A stretch of DNA of 64,000 bases from Roseovarius mucosus DSM 17069 (GTDB taxonomy: Bacteria; Pseudomonadota; Alphaproteobacteria; Rhodobacterales; Rhodobacteraceae), in NCBI RefSeq assembly GCF_000768555.3, contig NZ_KN293975.1, positions 682,001 through 746,000 of the forward strand, in the 5' to 3' direction. Shown in pieces: positions 46,353 to 59,824 of this stretch. Positions within the stretch are counted from its first letter, which is position 1; the number at the start of each line of letters is the position of its first letter. The position numbers were made by a program, and so were the translations under genes. Under the pieces are notes generated by a model, which was given only the letters and a program-made list of their open reading frames with translations, made no database searches and was not told the origin of the DNA.

Positions 46353-47393
46353 TTACGGCGTGCCAGCGCCCGGGTTTACAAGCGCACAAATTGCGTCGCT
46401 TACGGCCGCACCACACTGATCCAGAACGAAAATCCCAGATTCGAGTTCGTTCTCAAATCCCAGCGGGTCGCCATCGCCGTCGAAGCCCGTCAGGTTCACG
46501 ACACCTGCGACCCCTTCAGCATTGGGGCCGCCGAAGACGCCCCCGTAGGAGCCTGTTTGGACTTGTGTGTCGGTATTTGATCGCGGATCCCTTGGGTCAT
46601 ACTCAACCGTTCCGTTAAATGTGCCATTCGCGGCAATCCCTGCTGTTATCAAAACCAAGTTTGGCAACTCTGTTGCAGGCGCTAACGGGTTTGACGGATT
46701 TGACGCATCTCTTATCAGCACGCGGTTGAAGATATTCCCCTCAACGCTGTTGTCAGCGAAGTCAGCGTTTATAAAGACATCACCGGTGACAGAGCTGGCC
46801 TGCGGCACAATGAGAGGCGTAGGCGTCCCCGGGGGTTGTGGCAAGAGATCGGCACCGACTGAATCTGTTGTGTTGGTTACGCCGACATATTTACCAGCGT
46901 AGCTGACAAGGCCAGATGTGGGAGAAACCGTAGGCGGCGTGTAACCGCCATCGCGCTCAAAGAAGCCGCCCATAAAAGAGCGGTTTCGTGGTCCGGGGCT
47001 GCTCGCGACAGCCGCACGGACAGCGCCGCTGTTGTTGGACTGCCCTGCGTATAGCGTGAAATGTCGGTCAAGAGGATCGTCTTGCGCGGTAAACGCCAAA
47101 TATCCGTCTCGGTCCAGTCCCGGACGGCGGCGATAGACTGCGGTAAAAGGTACTTCGTCGAGGGTAAGCCCGACAACGGATACCGTGCCACTCACCGGAT
47201 CAAAGGAGACACTGTCGATGTCTCCTGCCAATCCTGCTGGCACAGACACCGGGGTTGTACTTGTGATGGTGCCGTCCTCAGGGGGAGGCGTTGTTGTATC
47301 CTCTCCTGCGCCGTCAAACGGGTTGGACGATCCGCCACCCCCACAGCCGCCCAATAGGGCAGCGGCCATCAGGCCTGCCACGATATGTTTCAT
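46353..47393 (-). CDS. Surface lipoprotein with TbpB-like barrel motif, probable Slam cargo
   Basis: 346 residues. Lipoprotein signal with lipobox LLGGC (C17), then a Gly/Ser/Thr/Pro linker (about 18-50). The body is beta-rich. Near the C-terminus GSYGGVFGGPNAEGVAGVV (281-299) matches the conserved end of transferrin-binding-protein-like eight-stranded barrels, the part recognised by Slam translocons. Two late cysteines (C327, C336) may pair. No transferrin- or heme-receptor (TonB) gene is adjacent, so the ligand is unknown. Its base composition is visibly less GC-rich than its neighbours, which suggests transfer or fast evolution. Confidence 0.75.
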   Translation of the reverse strand: MKHIVAGLMAAALLGGCGGGGSSNPFDGAGEDTTTPPPEDGTITSTTPVSVPAGLAGDIDSVSFDPVSGTVSVVGLTLDEVPFTAVYRRRPGLDRDGYLAFTAQDDPLDRHFTLYAGQSNNSGAVRAAVASSPGPRNRSFMGGFFERDGGYTPPTVSPTSGLVSYAGKYVGVTNTTDSVGADLLPQPPGTPTPLIVPQASSVTGDVFINADFADNSVEGNIFNRVLIRDASNPSNPLAPATELPNLVLITAGIAANGTFNGTVEYDPRDPRSNTDTQVQTGSYGGVFGGPNAEGVAGVVNLTGFDGDGDPLGFENELESGIFVLDQCGAAVSDAICALVNPGAGTP

Positions 47394-47598
47394 GATGAGA
47401 CTGCCCTCAATATGTTTTATAGTTGTTTTGCAGCGACGTTCAGGCCATTGCCTTTAAAAGTCAATTCCCGATACATCTGCGGATTGCAAAAACTGCCCCC
47501 CTGTGGCGCATGGGCAAGCACCCGATATGGGCTTGGCGCATGGGTGATCCCCAAGATATAGTGATCTCCGACTCGTTCTTGTGATGAAAGGCCTCGCC

Positions 47599-48513
47599 AT
47601 GCCCCTCAGCCCCGACCAACAGGCCGAAATCGACGCGCAGCGCGCGCAGAGCCAAAGCACCCTGCGCGCCACGGCGGCGGGGATGGAACAGCATCTCTAC
47701 ACCGCCTATCCGGTGCTCGATCACGGCTTTGTCCGGGTGATCGACTATATGGGCGATGATGCTGCCATCGTGCAGGCGGCGCGCGTGAGTTACGGCGCGG
47801 GGACCAAGCATGTGCAGAACGATGAGGGGCTTATTCGCTACCTCATGCGGCACTGGCATTCGACCCCGTTCGAGATGTGCGAATTGAAGCTGCATGTGAA
47901 GCTGCCGGTATTCGTGGCGCGACAGTGGATCCGGCACCGCACCGCGAATGTGAATGAATATTCGGCGCGCTATTCGATATTGGATCGCGAGTTCTACATA
48001 CCTGCGCCCGATATGCTGGCGGCGCAATCGACGACCAACAATCAGGGGCGGGGGGCCGCGCTCGAAGGGGAAGAGGCGCAGCGCGTGTTGCGCATCCTGA
48101 CCGAGGACGCGATGCGCTGCTATGACCATTACGAGGGTATGATTTCGCAGGAAGGCCAGCAGGGGCTGGCGCGCGAACTGGCGCGTATGAACCTGCCCGC
48201 CAATATCTATACGCAATGGTATTGGAAGGTCGATCTGCACAACCTATTGCATTTCCTGCGCCTGCGCGCCGACGCGCACGCCCAATACGAAATCCGCGTC
48301 TATGCCGAGGAGATTTGCCGCCTTGTGGCCGATTGGGTGCCCTATGCCTATAAGGCGTTCGAGGATTACCGCATGGGCGGGGCGACGTTGTCAGCTACCG
48401 CGCTGGATTGTGTGCGGCGGATGCTGAAGGGCGAGGTCGTGACGCAAGAGACTTCGGGCATGAGCAAGGGCGAATGGCGGGAGTTCGAGGGAGTTGTGAA
48501 AGGGTCTGCGTAG
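47599..48513 (+). CDS. thyX: FAD-dependent thymidylate synthase
   Basis: 304 residues. Makes dTMP from dUMP using methylene-tetrahydrofolate and NADPH. The ThyX motif RHR-x7-S is present as [11 protein letters not shown], followed by a second SARYS. The presence of ThyX suggests this organism may lack ThyA. The ATG at 47599 has AAGG eight bases upstream; two earlier in-frame starts (47581, 47584) lack a site. The TAG stop is formed by the GTAG at the edge of a REP palindrome. Confidence 0.95.
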   Translation: MPLSPDQQAEIDAQRAQSQSTLRATAAGMEQHLYTAYPVLDHGFVRVIDYMGDDAAIVQAARVSYGAGTKHVQNDEGLIRYLMRHWHSTPFEMCELKLHVKLPVFVARQWIRHRTANVNEYSARYSILDREFYIPAPDMLAAQSTTNNQGRGAALEGEEAQRVLRILTEDAMRCYDHYEGMISQEGQQGLARELARMNLPANIYTQWYWKVDLHNLLHFLRLRADAHAQYEIRVYAEEICRLVADWVPYAYKAFEDYRMGGATLSATALDCVRRMLKGEVVTQETSGMSKGEWREFEGVVKGSA

Positions 48514-48534
48514 GGTGCGCATTTATTGCGCACC
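48510..48534 (+). repeat. REP palindrome, copy 1, supplies the thyX stop codon
   Basis: GTAG tetranucleotide followed by the imperfect hairpin GGGTGCGCA-TTTAT-TGCGCACC. The TAG of GTAG is the thyX stop codon. Inverted relative to copies 2 and 3, from which it differs by one base in the loop. Confidence 0.88.
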
Positions 48535-48585
48535 GGTCCGGTCGAGAGAGCCGGGGTGTGGGGTGGGGTTTTCGCCGGTGACAAT

Positions 48586-48610
48586 GGTGCGCAATGAATG
48601 CGCACCCTAC
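48586..48610 (-). repeat. REP palindrome, copy 2, supplies the transposase stop codon
   Basis: On the minus strand: GTAG followed by GGGTGCGCA-TTCAT-TGCGCACC. The TAG inside GTAG (48607-48609) is the stop codon of the RAYT gene. Forms an inverted pair (52 bp spacer) with copy 1. Confidence 0.88.
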
Positions 48611-49083
48611 GGCCAATGCACCGGGCCATCGCGGTGGATCGAGGAATAGGCCCAATCCTCTGGTCGCGCGGCCAACCCATGTTTCACCGGATTGATCCAG
48701 CAATAGCGGATTGCGGCGCTTTTGTCCGCATCGCTGCGGAGGTGATGCTCCCAGAACCGCCGTTGCCAGATCCCATGCTCGCGTCGGGCCACGTGACTGG
48801 CACGGCGGGGCGCGGGGGGCATGGCGCGCGAGAACCGGGCCTTGATCACGCTCCAGCGGGTCGAGAAATCGCAATCCCCCTCGGGCAGGGTCCAGACACA
48901 GTGCATATGGTCTGGCAGGACGACCCAAGCGTTGATCGTAAAGGGCCGCTCGGTCTTGGTGCGTCGGACCGCCGCGCGCAGAGCCGCGATTTCACGGGTG
49001 AGCAGGTCTGAGCGGCGGTTGGCGAGCGTCACGGTGAAAAAGACGCAGGCACCGGGAAACCGGGGGCGGATATAGTCGGACAT
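48607..49083 (-). CDS. REP-associated tyrosine transposase (RAYT, Y1_Tnp family)
   Basis: 158 residues of the TnpA-REP family. The metal-binding HxH is H59 and H61 in LPDHMHCVW; the conserved second half is WQRRFWEHHLR and YCWINPVKHG, with Y127 where the family usually places its catalytic tyrosine. These single-strand nucleases recognise REP hairpins preceded by GTAG and are thought to have spread them. Here three such hairpins flank the gene, and the nearer one forms its stop. The ATG at 49083 (MSDYIRPRFPG) is chosen; upstream sequence is the other REP. Confidence 0.9.
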   Translation of the reverse strand: MSDYIRPRFPGACVFFTVTLANRRSDLLTREIAALRAAVRRTKTERPFTINAWVVLPDHMHCVWTLPEGDCDFSTRWSVIKARFSRAMPPAPRRASHVARREHGIWQRRFWEHHLRSDADKSAAIRYCWINPVKHGLAARPEDWAYSSIHRDGPVHWP

Positions 49084-49137
49084 GGGTTCAGAGAACCACG
49101 GCAGGGTTAAGGGATGGTTATCGGCCGTGAGAGTGTT

Positions 49138-49162
49138 GGTGCGCAATGAATGCGCACCCTAC
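49138..49162 (-). repeat. REP palindrome, copy 3, upstream of the transposase gene
   Basis: On the minus strand: GTAG followed by GGGTGCGCA-TTCAT-TGCGCACC, identical to copy 2. It lies between the terminase and transposase genes, 12 bp beyond the end of the terminase gene. Confidence 0.88.
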
Positions 49163-49174
49163 GGAGGCACCCAA

Positions 49175-50551
49175 TCACACCCCCCGCACCCGTGGGCGGA
49201 CCCATTTCGAGGCCGGTTCGACAATCAGATCGGTGAGCGCCCAGACGAGGGCATCGACACGGTCGGGGCTGCCGCGCCCCTCATAGCCGCGCGCGGTCAT
49301 GGCGCACATCTGATCCTCGAGCGCGCCAAGCCCGCGCGCGTGATGCACCCGGCCCTGTTCATAGAGTGCTGCCACAGGTTCGGCCCGTGCCACCTTGCCC
49401 CGGCTGGCGTGGACCTTGCGCAGGGGCACGAGGGGATCGACCTGCCGGATCACCTGTTCCACCAGATCGCCGCCCTGGTTGACCTCGGCCACCACGCGCT
49501 CTGCCCCCCAGAGTTCGCGCGCGCGGATCGCGGCGCGCGCCCAGCGGGCGGGGTTGGCGGCGTTGACGCTGGCATCGGCCAGCACATAGGCGCGCCAGTC
49601 CTGCACCGGGCCGCGCGTGATCGCGCCCACCACGATGATCCCACATTCATCCGATCCCGAATGGCCCGTGACGGGCGGATCGACCGCCACCACCACCCGG
49701 TCAAATTCGGGCAGGGTTTCGATCCGGGTCGCCTCGATCATCGCGGGGGTCCAGAGCGCATCCTCGGCCTCGTCGATCAGCAGCCCGTCCAGTTCCTGTC
49801 GCCCAAGCCGCGTGCCCGCGTAGCGCGCGCGCACCTCGTCAAGGAAGCCTTCGGCGAGATAGGCGCTGTTGGCCTCGGTTGGGGCAGAGGTGGTGACGGT
49901 GCTGGAGGCGGCGAGAATATCCTTGAGCACGCCGACATTGCGCGGTGTGGTTGTGACACAGACGCGAGGATTGTCGCCCAGGCGCAGGCCGAATTGCAGC
50001 ATGTCCCAAGTCTCGCGCGCGCGTTTCCATTTGGCCAGCTCATCGACCCAGGCCCCGTCGAATTGCGGGCCGCGCAGCCCCTCGGGATCATGGGCGGAAA
50101 AGGCCTGTGCCACGGCGCCGTTGGGCCAGATCAGTCGCTTGCGCGTGGCCTGCCACTCGGGGCGGCGGTCGGGGGGCGAACAGGCGAGAATCCCGCTCTC
50201 GCCAAAGATCATCACCTCGCGCACCTGATCGATGGTTTCACCCACAAGTGCGATCCGCCTGCAGCGGCCTGCATCCATGGGGCGCGCGCCTTCGACCTCG
50301 GACCGCACCCATTCGGCCCCGGCGCGCGTCTTGCCCGCCCCGCGCCCGCCCATGATGACCCATGTCCGCCACTCGCCCGAAGGGGGCAGTTGATGCGGCA
50401 GCGCCCAGAATTCAAAGAGATAGGGCAGGGCCATGAGTTCGCCGTCACTCAGGGCATCGAGGAAGTCTTCCCTTACAACTGGCCCGTTTGAGACGATCCA
50501 GTCGGCACCCGATCTGATGCCGGGCGTCGTCGAAATCGAGGGCGTATCCAT
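49175..50551 (-). CDS. Gene-transfer-agent-type large terminase
   Basis: 458 residues. DNA-packaging ATPase and nuclease of the RcGTA g2 family (phage terminase large subunit). Walker A GGRGAGKT lies at about 68-75; Walker B is probably GAWVDELAKW; the nuclease domain carries VVVAVDPPVTG and the late acidic DRVDALVWALTDL. The conserved GTA opening LSDGELMALPYLFEFWALPHQLP is present. I chose the ATG at 50551, which overlaps the small terminase gene by about 107 bp; an ATG at 50434 would cut conserved residues. No portal gene follows: the next elements are a REP and a transposase. Confidence 0.85.
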   Translation of the reverse strand: MDTPSISTTPGIRSGADWIVSNGPVVREDFLDALSDGELMALPYLFEFWALPHQLPPSGEWRTWVIMGGRGAGKTRAGAEWVRSEVEGARPMDAGRCRRIALVGETIDQVREVMIFGESGILACSPPDRRPEWQATRKRLIWPNGAVAQAFSAHDPEGLRGPQFDGAWVDELAKWKRARETWDMLQFGLRLGDNPRVCVTTTPRNVGVLKDILAASSTVTTSAPTEANSAYLAEGFLDEVRARYAGTRLGRQELDGLLIDEAEDALWTPAMIEATRIETLPEFDRVVVAVDPPVTGHSGSDECGIIVVGAITRGPVQDWRAYVLADASVNAANPARWARAAIRARELWGAERVVAEVNQGGDLVEQVIRQVDPLVPLRKVHASRGKVARAEPVAALYEQGRVHHARGLGALEDQMCAMTARGYEGRGSPDRVDALVWALTDLIVEPASKWVRPRVRGV

Positions 50552-50795
50552 GGACAATGCCAAGGTCTTCTTTTCTGCGTCGTTCAAGCTGTGTCTCCGC
50601 TTCCAGTGCGATCTTGAGCCATTGCCGGATTTCGGTGGTGGCCTTGGTCGCGTTTTTCAGTTCATCGAGGTTGCCGGACCTGATCCGTTGATAGATCTCT
50701 GCCAGATCCGCGCGCATATCGGCCAATTGCTGTTCCAGCGCGTTGATCGAGGTGGTCAGGCCGGTGGGCCCCTCGTCGGGGGTGATCAAAACCAT
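50445..50795 (-). CDS. Probable GTA small terminase subunit (g1-like)
   Basis: 116 residues, mostly helical with a coiled coil (NALEQQLADMRADLAEIYQR and on to about residue 80). The C-terminal YALDFDDARHQIGCRLDRL resembles the end of RcGTA g1 (TerS) proteins, which bind DNA and the large subunit. Its place just upstream of and overlapping the large terminase is the GTA order. The family match is by memory of the pattern, so moderately sure. Start at the ATG 50795 with AAGAG six bases before it. Confidence 0.68.
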   Translation of the reverse strand: MVLITPDEGPTGLTTSINALEQQLADMRADLAEIYQRIRSGNLDELKNATKATTEIRQWLKIALEAETQLERRRKEDLGIVHGYALDFDDARHQIGCRLDRLKRASCKGRLPRCPE

Positions 50796-50852
50796 GCGTG
50801 CTCTTGCCTCATGAGTGGTGTGTTTCGGTGGGCCCCTCTGGCTGAACGGCAC

Positions 50853-50888
50853 GAAAAAACGGCCGCCGGGGTTTCCCCCGGGGCCGTT
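50853..50888 (-). terminator. Intrinsic terminator between trpA and the small terminase gene
   Basis: On the minus strand: a GC-rich stem AACGGCC...GGCCGTT with a GAAA-type loop, followed by TTTTTT. It lies about 125 bp after trpA and about 60 bp before the terminase start. It may end trpA, or act in a leader that limits terminase expression. Confidence 0.75.
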
Positions 50889-50982
50889 GCCCAATTCGTC
50901 CAGCATGTCACAACCTATACGAGAGACCGCGCGCCGAGTCAAGTTTCAGCGCTTTAGCTTCGGCCCGCAAGTATCCGGTATG

Positions 50983-50997
50983 TTTACGTTTTGTTAA
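50983..50997. promoter_or_regulatory. Near-consensus CtrA box upstream of the terminase pair
   Basis: TTTA-CGTTTTG-TTAA, matching TTAA-N7-TTAA at 7 of 8 positions. It lies between trpA and the terminator preceding the GTA genes. Could be a chance match in an AT-rich intergenic stretch. Confidence 0.4.
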
Positions 50998-51013
50998 CTA
51001 TTCGGCGTGGCGC

Positions 51014-51805
51014 TCAGGCGCGATGTGCGCCGTCGGCCAGACCTTTGACAAAGCTCAGCACCTCGTCAACCGAACTGCCTTTGGCAATCTCGCCCACGAT
51101 GGCCGAGCCCACGACGCAGCCATCGGCGACGCTGGCGATGGTTTGGGCGGTTTCGGGCGTGCGGATGCCAAAGCCCACGATCACCGGAAGATCGGTTTGT
51201 GCCTTGATGCGCGCGACTTCGGGGGCGACATCCGCCGCCTCTGCCGCCGCCGCCCCGGTGATGCCGGTGATCGACACATAGTAGACAAAGCCGGAGGTGT
51301 TTTCGAGCACCTTGGGCAGGCGTTTGTCATCGGTGGTCGGTGTGGCGAGGCGGATGAAGTTCATTCCCGCCTTCGAAGCCGGAACACAGAGTTCGTCATC
51401 CTCTTCGGGGGGCAGGTCGACCACGATCAGCCCGTCGATCCCAGCGGCCTTGGCATCGGTCAGGAACTTGTCCACGCCACGATTGTAGATCGGGTTGTAA
51501 TAGCCCATCAGCACGATGGGCGTTGTATCGTCGCCCTTGCGGAATTCGCGCGCCATGGCCAGCGTTTTCTCAAGCGTCATGCCGGCGGCCAGTGCCCGCT
51601 GGCCGGCCAGTTGGATCGTCGGACCATCGGCCATCGGGTCGGTAAAGGGCACGCCCAATTCGATAATATCCACGCCCGCGCCGGGCAGCCCCTGCATCAC
51701 CGCGAGAGAGGTGTCATAATCCGGATCGCCCGCCATGATATAGGAAACGAAGGCCTTCTTTCCGGCGGCCTTCAGCTCTGCGAATTTGGCGTCGATGCGT
51801 GTCAT
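51014..51805 (-). CDS. trpA: Tryptophan synthase alpha chain
   Basis: 263 residues. Cleaves indole-3-glycerol phosphate to indole for the beta subunit. Catalytic E49 and D60 are in place ([18 protein letters not shown]). The phosphate-binding GFGIRTPE and loop VGSAIVGEI are also present. Start at the ATG 51805 with AGGAC upstream. Here it is separated from trpB; no other trp gene lies in the window. Confidence 0.96.
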   Translation of the reverse strand: MTRIDAKFAELKAAGKKAFVSYIMAGDPDYDTSLAVMQGLPGAGVDIIELGVPFTDPMADGPTIQLAGQRALAAGMTLEKTLAMAREFRKGDDTTPIVLMGYYNPIYNRGVDKFLTDAKAAGIDGLIVVDLPPEEDDELCVPASKAGMNFIRLATPTTDDKRLPKVLENTSGFVYYVSITGITGAAAAEAADVAPEVARIKAQTDLPVIVGFGIRTPETAQTIASVADGCVVGSAIVGEIAKGSSVDEVLSFVKGLADGAHRA

Positions 51806-51931
51806 GCGGCTTTGTCCTCTGAATGGGTCCGTGCGGGTTTGGCGCAAAGCGCGCGGGAAATCAATGCCCGGCTTGACCTTGGGCCGCGCAAACCCGTAGA
51901 TGCGCGCAATTCAAGGCATGGAGGGTCTGAG

Positions 51932-53029
51932 ATGGGCTTTAAAATGGGAATCGTGGGCCTGCCCAATGTGGGCAAATCCACGCTCTTCAACGCGCTCACC
52001 CGCACCGCTGCGGCGCAGGCGGCGAATTTTCCCTTTTGCACCATCGAGCCCAATGTGGGCGAGGTGGCCGTGCCCGATGCGCGGCTCGACAAACTGGCCG
52101 AGATTGCCGGATCGAAACAGATCATTCCCACGCGCATGACCTTTGTGGACATCGCCGGGTTGGTCAAGGGCGCCTCCAAGGGCGAGGGGCTCGGCAATCA
52201 GTTTCTGGCCAATATCCGAGAGACGGATGCGATTGCCCATGTGCTGCGCTGCTTTGAGGATGGAGATGTGACCCATGTCGAGGGGCGCGTCGATCCGGTG
52301 GCGGATGCCGAGGTGATCGAGACCGAACTGATGCTGGCCGATCTCGAGTCGGTCGAAAAGCGCCGCGCGGGCCTGCAACGCAAGCTCAAGGGGGGCGACA
52401 AGGACGCAGCACAAGCCGAGCGGCTTCTGGGGCTGGCGCAGGCCGCACTTGAGGCCGGACGCCCCGCGCGCACGGTGGCGGTAGATGCCGAAGATGCCAA
52501 GGCTTGGAAAATGCTGCAACTTCTGACCGCCAAGCCGATCCTCTATGTCTGCAACGTGGATGAGGCCAATGCCGCTACGGGCAACGCCCATTCGGATGCG
52601 GTGGCCAAAATGGCGGCCGAACAGGGTGCGGCGTCGGTGGTGATTTCAGCCCAGATCGAGGAGGAAATATCCAAGCTCGATCCGGAAGAGGCAGAGATGT
52701 TTCTGACGGAAATGGGGCTGGAAGAGGCAGGGCTGGATCGGCTGATCCGGGCCGGTTATGGCCTTTTGCATCTAGAGACCTATTTCACCGTCGGCCCCAA
52801 GGAGGCGCGTGCCTGGACCATCCCGGCGGGCACGCCCGCGCCCAAGGCGGCGGGGGTCATCCATGGTGATTTCGAGCGCGGGTTCATCCGGGCGGAAACC
52901 ATTGCCTATGACGATTTCGTATCCTTGGGCGGCGAGCAAAAGGCCAAGGACGCGGGCAAGATGCGGTCCGAGGGCAAGGGCTATGTCGTCAAGGATGGCG
53001 ACGTTTTGCACTTTCTATTCAACACCTGA
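51932..53029 (+). CDS. ychF: Obg-family P-loop ATPase YchF/OLA1
   Basis: 365 residues. Ribosome-associated ATPase of the GTPase superfamily, involved in stress and translation control. G1 GLPNVGKST at residues 9-17; G4 is NVDE rather than NKxD, which is why the protein prefers ATP. A coiled-coil insertion (about 130-200) and the C-terminal TGS domain ([19 protein letters not shown]) follow. GGAGG eight bases before the ATG at 51932. Confidence 0.97.
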   Translation: MGFKMGIVGLPNVGKSTLFNALTRTAAAQAANFPFCTIEPNVGEVAVPDARLDKLAEIAGSKQIIPTRMTFVDIAGLVKGASKGEGLGNQFLANIRETDAIAHVLRCFEDGDVTHVEGRVDPVADAEVIETELMLADLESVEKRRAGLQRKLKGGDKDAAQAERLLGLAQAALEAGRPARTVAVDAEDAKAWKMLQLLTAKPILYVCNVDEANAATGNAHSDAVAKMAAEQGAASVVISAQIEEEISKLDPEEAEMFLTEMGLEEAGLDRLIRAGYGLLHLETYFTVGPKEARAWTIPAGTPAPKAAGVIHGDFERGFIRAETIAYDDFVSLGGEQKAKDAGKMRSEGKGYVVKDGDVLHFLFNT

Positions 53030-53055
53030 GCGGGGCGACAGGCGGAAGGCGCGGC

Positions 53056-54201
53056 TTAGACCCCGCGCCAGATCCAGCCGCCGCCGAGCACGCGCGTGCC
53101 GGTGGTTTCATAGAACACGCAGGCCTGACCGGGGGACACGCCTTCTTCCGGTGTCAGCAATTCGACGGTCGCCTCGGTGGCGGAAATGGGCCGCAGCACC
53201 GCCTCGCGCGGGGGGCGGGTGGAGCGGACCTTGACCGAGATATGCCATTCCGCCTGAGAGGTGAGGGGTGTATCGCCCAGCCAGTTGATTTCGCGCAGGG
53301 GCACGGTGCGGGTCGAGAGCATCTCCTTGGGGCCGACGATGACGCGGCGGGCATCGACATCAAGGCGCACGACATAAAGCGGCTCTTCCAGCCCGCCGAT
53401 ACCCAGACCGCGCCGCTGTCCGATGGTGTAATGGATCACGCCCTCATGGGTGCCAAGGATGCGGCCATCGGCATGGACAATCTCGCCCGGTTCGGCGGCA
53501 CCGGGGCGCAGCTTTTCAATAACGCTGGCGTAATTGCCGTTCGGGACAAAGCAGATGTCCTGACTGTCGGGCTTGTCCGCGACTTGCAGGCCGTATTGTG
53601 CGGCCAGATCGCGGGTCGCTTGTTTCGAGGGCAGATGCCCCAGCGGGAAGCGCAGGAACTCGAGCTGTTCGGGCGTGGTGGAGAAGAGGAAATAGGACTG
53701 ATCGCGCGCCGAATCAGTGGCGCTATGCAGTTCCGGCCCCTGCGCGCCCATCTTGCGCTGGATATAATGGCCGGTGGCCATGCAATCAGCCTCAAGATCG
53801 CGGGCGGTTTCCAAGAGGTCCTTGAACTTCACCCGCTCGTTGCAGCGGATGCAGGGGACGGGCGTGGCCCCCGCAAGATAGCTGTCGGCGAATTCGTCAA
53901 TCACGGCATCGCGAAAGATGTTCTCGTAATCCAGCACGTAATGCGGAAAGCCCATCTCTTCGGCCACGCGGCGGGCGTCGTGAATGTCGATCCCGGCGCA
54001 GCAGGCGCCCTTCTTGGCCAGGGCCGCGCCATGGTCGTAAAGTTGTAGCGTGACGCCGACCACATCATAGCCCTCTGCGGCCAGATGCGCGGCCACGACA
54101 GAGCTGTCGACACCGCCTGACATGGCGACCACCACCCGCGTTTCCGCCGGAGACTTGGGGAATCCAAGCGAATTCAGGGGTTTGTTCGTATCCAGTGGCA
54201 T
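53056..54201 (-). CDS. mnmA: tRNA-specific 2-thiouridylase
   Basis: 381 residues. Adds the 2-thio group to U34 of tRNA-Lys, -Glu and -Gln. The PP-loop motif is [13 protein letters not shown] (about 29-41), the catalytic cysteines are in the [15 protein letters not shown] region and the late cysteine of DSQDICFVP, and the C-terminal beta domain ends VLGGGWI. GGAG before the ATG. Confidence 0.97.
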   Translation of the reverse strand: MPLDTNKPLNSLGFPKSPAETRVVVAMSGGVDSSVVAAHLAAEGYDVVGVTLQLYDHGAALAKKGACCAGIDIHDARRVAEEMGFPHYVLDYENIFRDAVIDEFADSYLAGATPVPCIRCNERVKFKDLLETARDLEADCMATGHYIQRKMGAQGPELHSATDSARDQSYFLFSTTPEQLEFLRFPLGHLPSKQATRDLAAQYGLQVADKPDSQDICFVPNGNYASVIEKLRPGAAEPGEIVHADGRILGTHEGVIHYTIGQRRGLGIGGLEEPLYVVRLDVDARRVIVGPKEMLSTRTVPLREINWLGDTPLTSQAEWHISVKVRSTRPPREAVLRPISATEATVELLTPEEGVSPGQACVFYETTGTRVLGGGWIWRGV

Positions 54202-54324
54202 GGCGGTCTCCGCGAAGGTTCTTCAGAATATAGGAAAATCCTAAACACTCTCAAGGCCCGGTTTCACCCCGCATTAAGCCTGAAACCGTCATTCTGGGCG
54301 TATCAGACCAAAGGGGTGAGCGTC

Positions 54325-54597
54325 ATGTATCTGAAGAAAGTGGAAGGGCCAAGGGCTGTGACCCTGGCGGATGGAACGGTGTTCAGCAGGGCGGATTTGC
54401 CGCCCAGCGATACGGTGCGATGGGTTGCGTCGCGCAAGCTCAAAGTGGTGCGGGGGGTGGCCTATGGGCTGATCTCACGGCGCGAGGCGTTGGAGACCTA
54501 TGGGCTCAGCGAGGAGGAATTTGACACATGGATCGCGGCGGTGGCCAAGCATGGCGAGGCGGCGCTCAAGGTCACGGCCCTGGGTACATACCGGTAA
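54325..54597 (+). CDS. sciP: SciP-like CtrA inhibitory protein (DUF1153)
   Basis: 90 residues. In Caulobacter SciP binds CtrA or shared promoters and blocks CtrA-driven transcription. The DUF1153 sequence, DTVRWVASRKLKVVRGVAYG and GLSEEEFDTWIAAVAKHG, is complete and carries a helix-turn-helix. It lies 101 bp upstream of ctrA on the same strand. The ATG at 54325 with AAGGGG eight bases before it is preferred to a GTG three codons earlier. Confidence 0.9.
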   Translation: MYLKKVEGPRAVTLADGTVFSRADLPPSDTVRWVASRKLKVVRGVAYGLISRREALETYGLSEEEFDTWIAAVAKHGEAALKVTALGTYR

Positions 54598-54631
54598 CCG
54601 GAAGTTGAGTGAATGGGAGGTCAAAACAATG

Positions 54632-54646
54632 GTAACGGGTAGTTAA
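54632..54646 (-). promoter_or_regulatory. CtrA box in the ctrA promoter
   Basis: On the minus strand TTAA-CTACCCG-TTAC matches the TTAA-N7-TTAA consensus at 7 of 8 positions. It lies 52 bp before the ctrA start codon, consistent with autoregulation. Confidence 0.6.
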
Positions 54647-54698
54647 CCATTTTTGACCAGTGTGATCGGTATCGAAGCAATGTTCCAAGGAGTTCCCA

Positions 54699-59727
<5,029 letters not shown>

Positions 59728-59744
59728 ATATTTTGTTCACTTAT

Positions 59745-59759
59745 GTTCTCAAAAAGTTC
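59745..59759. promoter_or_regulatory. LexA (SOS) box
   Basis: GTTC-TCAAAAA-GTTC, a perfect match to the alphaproteobacterial GTTC-N7-GTTC SOS box. A third GTTC lies at 59735-59738, six bases to the left. It sits 65 bp upstream of a small membrane-protein gene, just after recG. A further inverted repeat TGTTCTCA/TGAGAACA (59744-59751, 59780-59787) surrounds the likely promoter. Confidence 0.78.
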
Positions 59760-59824
59760 TTTACTTGAGTGGGTCGATATGAGAACAAAGCAGCAACACA
59801 GAGGTTTTCAGAAGGAGCCCCCAG

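Noticed and set aside
59735..59748. GTTC-N6-GTTC as a second LexA box
   Set aside because: Spacer is six rather than seven bases, so it does not fit the consensus; only the box at 59745-59759 is counted.
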